A DNA stretch of 64,000 nucleotides from NCBI RefSeq assembly GCF_000367945.1, contig NZ_KB849179.1, positions 912,446 through 976,445 on the forward strand. Reading direction: 5' to 3'. Shown piece after piece: positions 62,363 to 64,000 of this stretch. A program made the translations under genes and the position numbers. The notes beneath the pieces are model-generated. The model was not told where the DNA came from. It worked only from the letters and a program-made list of their open reading frames with translations, and made no database searches. How positions within the stretch are numbered: the stretch's first letter is position 1; each line of letters starts with the position of its first letter. The DNA comes from Acinetobacter proteolyticus (GTDB lineage Bacteria; Pseudomonadota; Gammaproteobacteria; Pseudomonadales; Moraxellaceae).

Positions 62363-64000
62363 CTAAATGAAATCGTGATCGTTCTGATAGTAACGATCGT
62401 CATAGTTGATACATGTAAGCTTATTGGTCATCTGATCATTGGGTGTCATCTCAGTCAGCATGAATATGCTTTTGCTAGAATCAGCACCTTTGATCACTGT
62501 GTAGAGTGTTTTGACATAACGATCTGGATCAACAACAAGAGCCTGCATTGGTGGTCTAGTTAAAAAGATTTGATTTGTCATTTCACCTGCTGTGCATTCA
62601 ACAATGTCTACAGTTGCATTCTGCATTTGAAGATGACAGTAATAGGTTTCGGCAGAGACAAAGTCCACATCTTGCGAACAAGTTAAGATCAATCCATCAA
62701 TAGCAACCACTTCACCATCTTGAGTTTCTAAACTGGTGTTATCAGCAACAAGAATTCGGTCATTACGAATTAATAGGTCTGACTCATTCAAGGCAGTAAA
62801 CTCACAGTTCACATTCTGAAATTTCAGTTTATTCCACTCGCGCCAAGCCCTTGTCTTCGCAACTGCTTCATTTCTGATACCTGTGCTTTGAATCTTCAAT
62901 GGATTGGTTAAAGGGCTGCCACTAGGGATTGAATAGGTAACTCGCTTGTCATCGAGAGGAGATGTGTACTCAAGCTCAACTCCGTCGTAGTCTTTATCAA
63001 TACCGAACTTAAAGGTGCGAGTTTCTGAACCCATAAGTTTATTTCGATGGTTAAAAAGTAAAACTGAGTTATCTTGCGGCTTCTCAAACTTTAAACGCAG
63101 CTTATTACCAAAGCGCATAGCTTCACAGAAACAGGCACTTGCGATCATTCCCGCCTGTTCCTCAAAGCTTAGGTTTTCGTCATCAAATGTGTAACTGAAC
63201 TCAGTCGCTACAGTAGAGCCAAAGTAATCTCTTACTGCTTGAATCTCTGACTTGATTTGATCGATGTCTATTTCAGTTACAGAGCGTCGTCCGATGTATT
63301 GGTCTAGCCCCATATTAATCAAGGCTTGCCCTGCATCTTTTGTTGCAACCAATGGACCCGTGCCATCAACCTTTAATTTCCGTGTTACTCGACAATTTAG
63401 GACACGCTCTTTAACAGATAAGGCACCATCCGTTGCCACTGTTCTAGATCGAATCACTGTTACATCAGGATAGGTATCCTTGGGAAAAGGCTTTGTTAAG
63501 TAAACATCCTTAATCTTGCACTCAGTCACAGGATTAGCGCCTGTTCCTGCCTTTGTTTTAGCTAAACGGAAGCGCTGATTTCCTGTAGACCCTAATGCAA
63601 CTTTAAAGGTACGTCCAAATGAACTCTTAGATTTTGATTCAACAAAAAAATCTTGTGATTGTATCGTACCAATAGGATTGCCAGTATCATCAATTGACTG
63701 ATACTGGACAGTGATCGTTACATCATTGTACGTCGTCTTACCATCTTTGTTGACGTTGTATAAGCCTTGAGGGAAATATACATTCATCTGCAATGTGGTG
63801 GCTGCGTCATGATATAACTCAAACCAACCTATCCATTTATTGGCAATCAATTCTAAATAAATGGTTTCATCATTTAGTCCTTGAGTTGTGCCACCGAACA
63901 AAGTTGGAATCTTGTCCCAATCAGAATTCACAGTAGATGCATTTGATAGTGTTACAGTCGTTTCTGTCACAATACTAATCGAATAGTTATCATCTAAATC
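62363..64000 (-). CDS. Host-specificity J-like (TipJ family) tail protein, partial
   Basis: The frame is open to the window edge, so the N terminus lies outside; the GTG at 63970 is not the start. 545 codons are seen. The C-terminal half of lambda J-type tail-tip proteins is recognisable: DVYLTKPFPKDTYPDVTVIR, LIATRV-like CRVTRKLKVDG, then a long TipJ-type region with AVRDYFGSTVATEFSYTFDD and MIASACFCEAMRFGNKLRLK. It sits at the tail tip and contacts the receptor. Family call is by these patterns and by position before the fibres. Confidence 0.75.
   Translation of the reverse strand, partial: DLDDNYSISIVTETTVTLSNASTVNSDWDKIPTLFGGTTQGLNDETIYLELIANKWIGWFELYHDAATTLQMNVYFPQGLYNVNKDGKTTYNDVTITVQYQSIDDTGNPIGTIQSQDFFVESKSKSSFGRTFKVALGSTGNQRFRLAKTKAGTGANPVTECKIKDVYLTKPFPKDTYPDVTVIRSRTVATDGALSVKERVLNCRVTRKLKVDGTGPLVATKDAGQALINMGLDQYIGRRSVTEIDIDQIKSEIQAVRDYFGSTVATEFSYTFDDENLSFEEQAGMIASACFCEAMRFGNKLRLKFEKPQDNSVLLFNHRNKLMGSETRTFKFGIDKDYDGVELEYTSPLDDKRVTYSIPSGSPLTNPLKIQSTGIRNEAVAKTRAWREWNKLKFQNVNCEFTALNESDLLIRNDRILVADNTSLETQDGEVVAIDGLILTCSQDVDFVSAETYYCHLQMQNATVDIVECTAGEMTNQIFLTRPPMQALVVDPDRYVKTLYTVIKGADSSKSIFMLTEMTPNDQMTNKLTCINYDDRYYQNDHDFI

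Larger units (their letters stand above)
45218..64000. mobile_element. Prophage, host-proximal part (continues past window)
   Basis: Immunity genes, endolysin, holins, tail fibres and a J-like tail protein form the end of a siphophage-like prophage. Gene order (J, fibres, lysis, spike, cargo, then host DNA) fits a lambda-like layout in which cargo lies between the tail genes and the attachment site. The left limit is placed at the terminator after the last phage-like gene; the true att site should lie between 45008 and 45256 but cannot be fixed without the other end. No integrase in view. Confidence 0.8.

Overview
The window is AT-rich chromosomal DNA of a gammaproteobacterium. The gene set points to Acinetobacter (Moraxellaceae): urea carboxylase with allophanate hydrolase, an OsmC-YcaO fusion, CusRS/CueR-type copper genes, EmrAB-type efflux and a siphophage-like prophage. 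The species cannot be named from the sequence alone. No rRNA, tRNA, insertion sequence or CRISPR array was seen.

Left part (1-14 kb) is a copper-handling region. An operon on the minus strand makes a ribosomally made, modified copper-binding peptide (hvfA precursor, hvfB MNIO maturase, hvfC partner) and ends in its own ECF sigma factor and zinc-finger anti-sigma factor. The membrane partner hvfX is divergent. Both directions carry a matching ECF-type promoter (TGTAA..N16..CGnCTAA). Next come a CusRS-like two-component system, a 49-residue secreted peptide with a CusR-type box, an M28 lipoprotein peptidase, and an amidase with a LuxR-type regulator. A CueR regulon follows: copA-cueR, a CopZ-like chaperone, and DUF305 plus ferredoxin. 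Three promoters there have the 19-base spacer typical of MerR-family control.

Middle part (14-45 kb) is ordinary chromosomal accessory metabolism: OsmC-YcaO protein, LysR/EamA pair, ArsR/SRPBCC pair, a six-gene EmrA-EmrB-acyltransferase-like-GH3-TolC-GNAT operon that looks like a make-and-export system, a bile-acid-symporter-family carrier, a ketopantoate-reductase-like protein, a degenerate orphan response regulator, hchA, a quinone oxidoreductase with AraC regulator, the urea amidolyase operon (allophanate hydrolase, urea carboxylase, GntR), formaldehyde detoxification (frmR-frmA), a phospholipase D lipoprotein and a uracil-DNA-glycosylase-family protein.

Right part (about 45.2-64 kb, continuing beyond the window) is the host-proximal end of a prophage. 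It starts with a P22 immI-like switch (two divergent ribbon-helix-helix repressors, three operators, KilA-N antirepressor). Then comes a cargo zone with no recognised structural genes: an orphan, an EEP-family nuclease/phosphatase with a small partner, a PD-(D/E)XK nuclease-like protein, a membrane protein, and a CPCC protein with a decayed second copy. It ends in the minus-strand late genes: beta-helix spike, endolysin, two holin-like proteins, tail-fibre proteins and a J-like host-specificity protein cut by the window edge. The integrase and the other attachment site are not in view.
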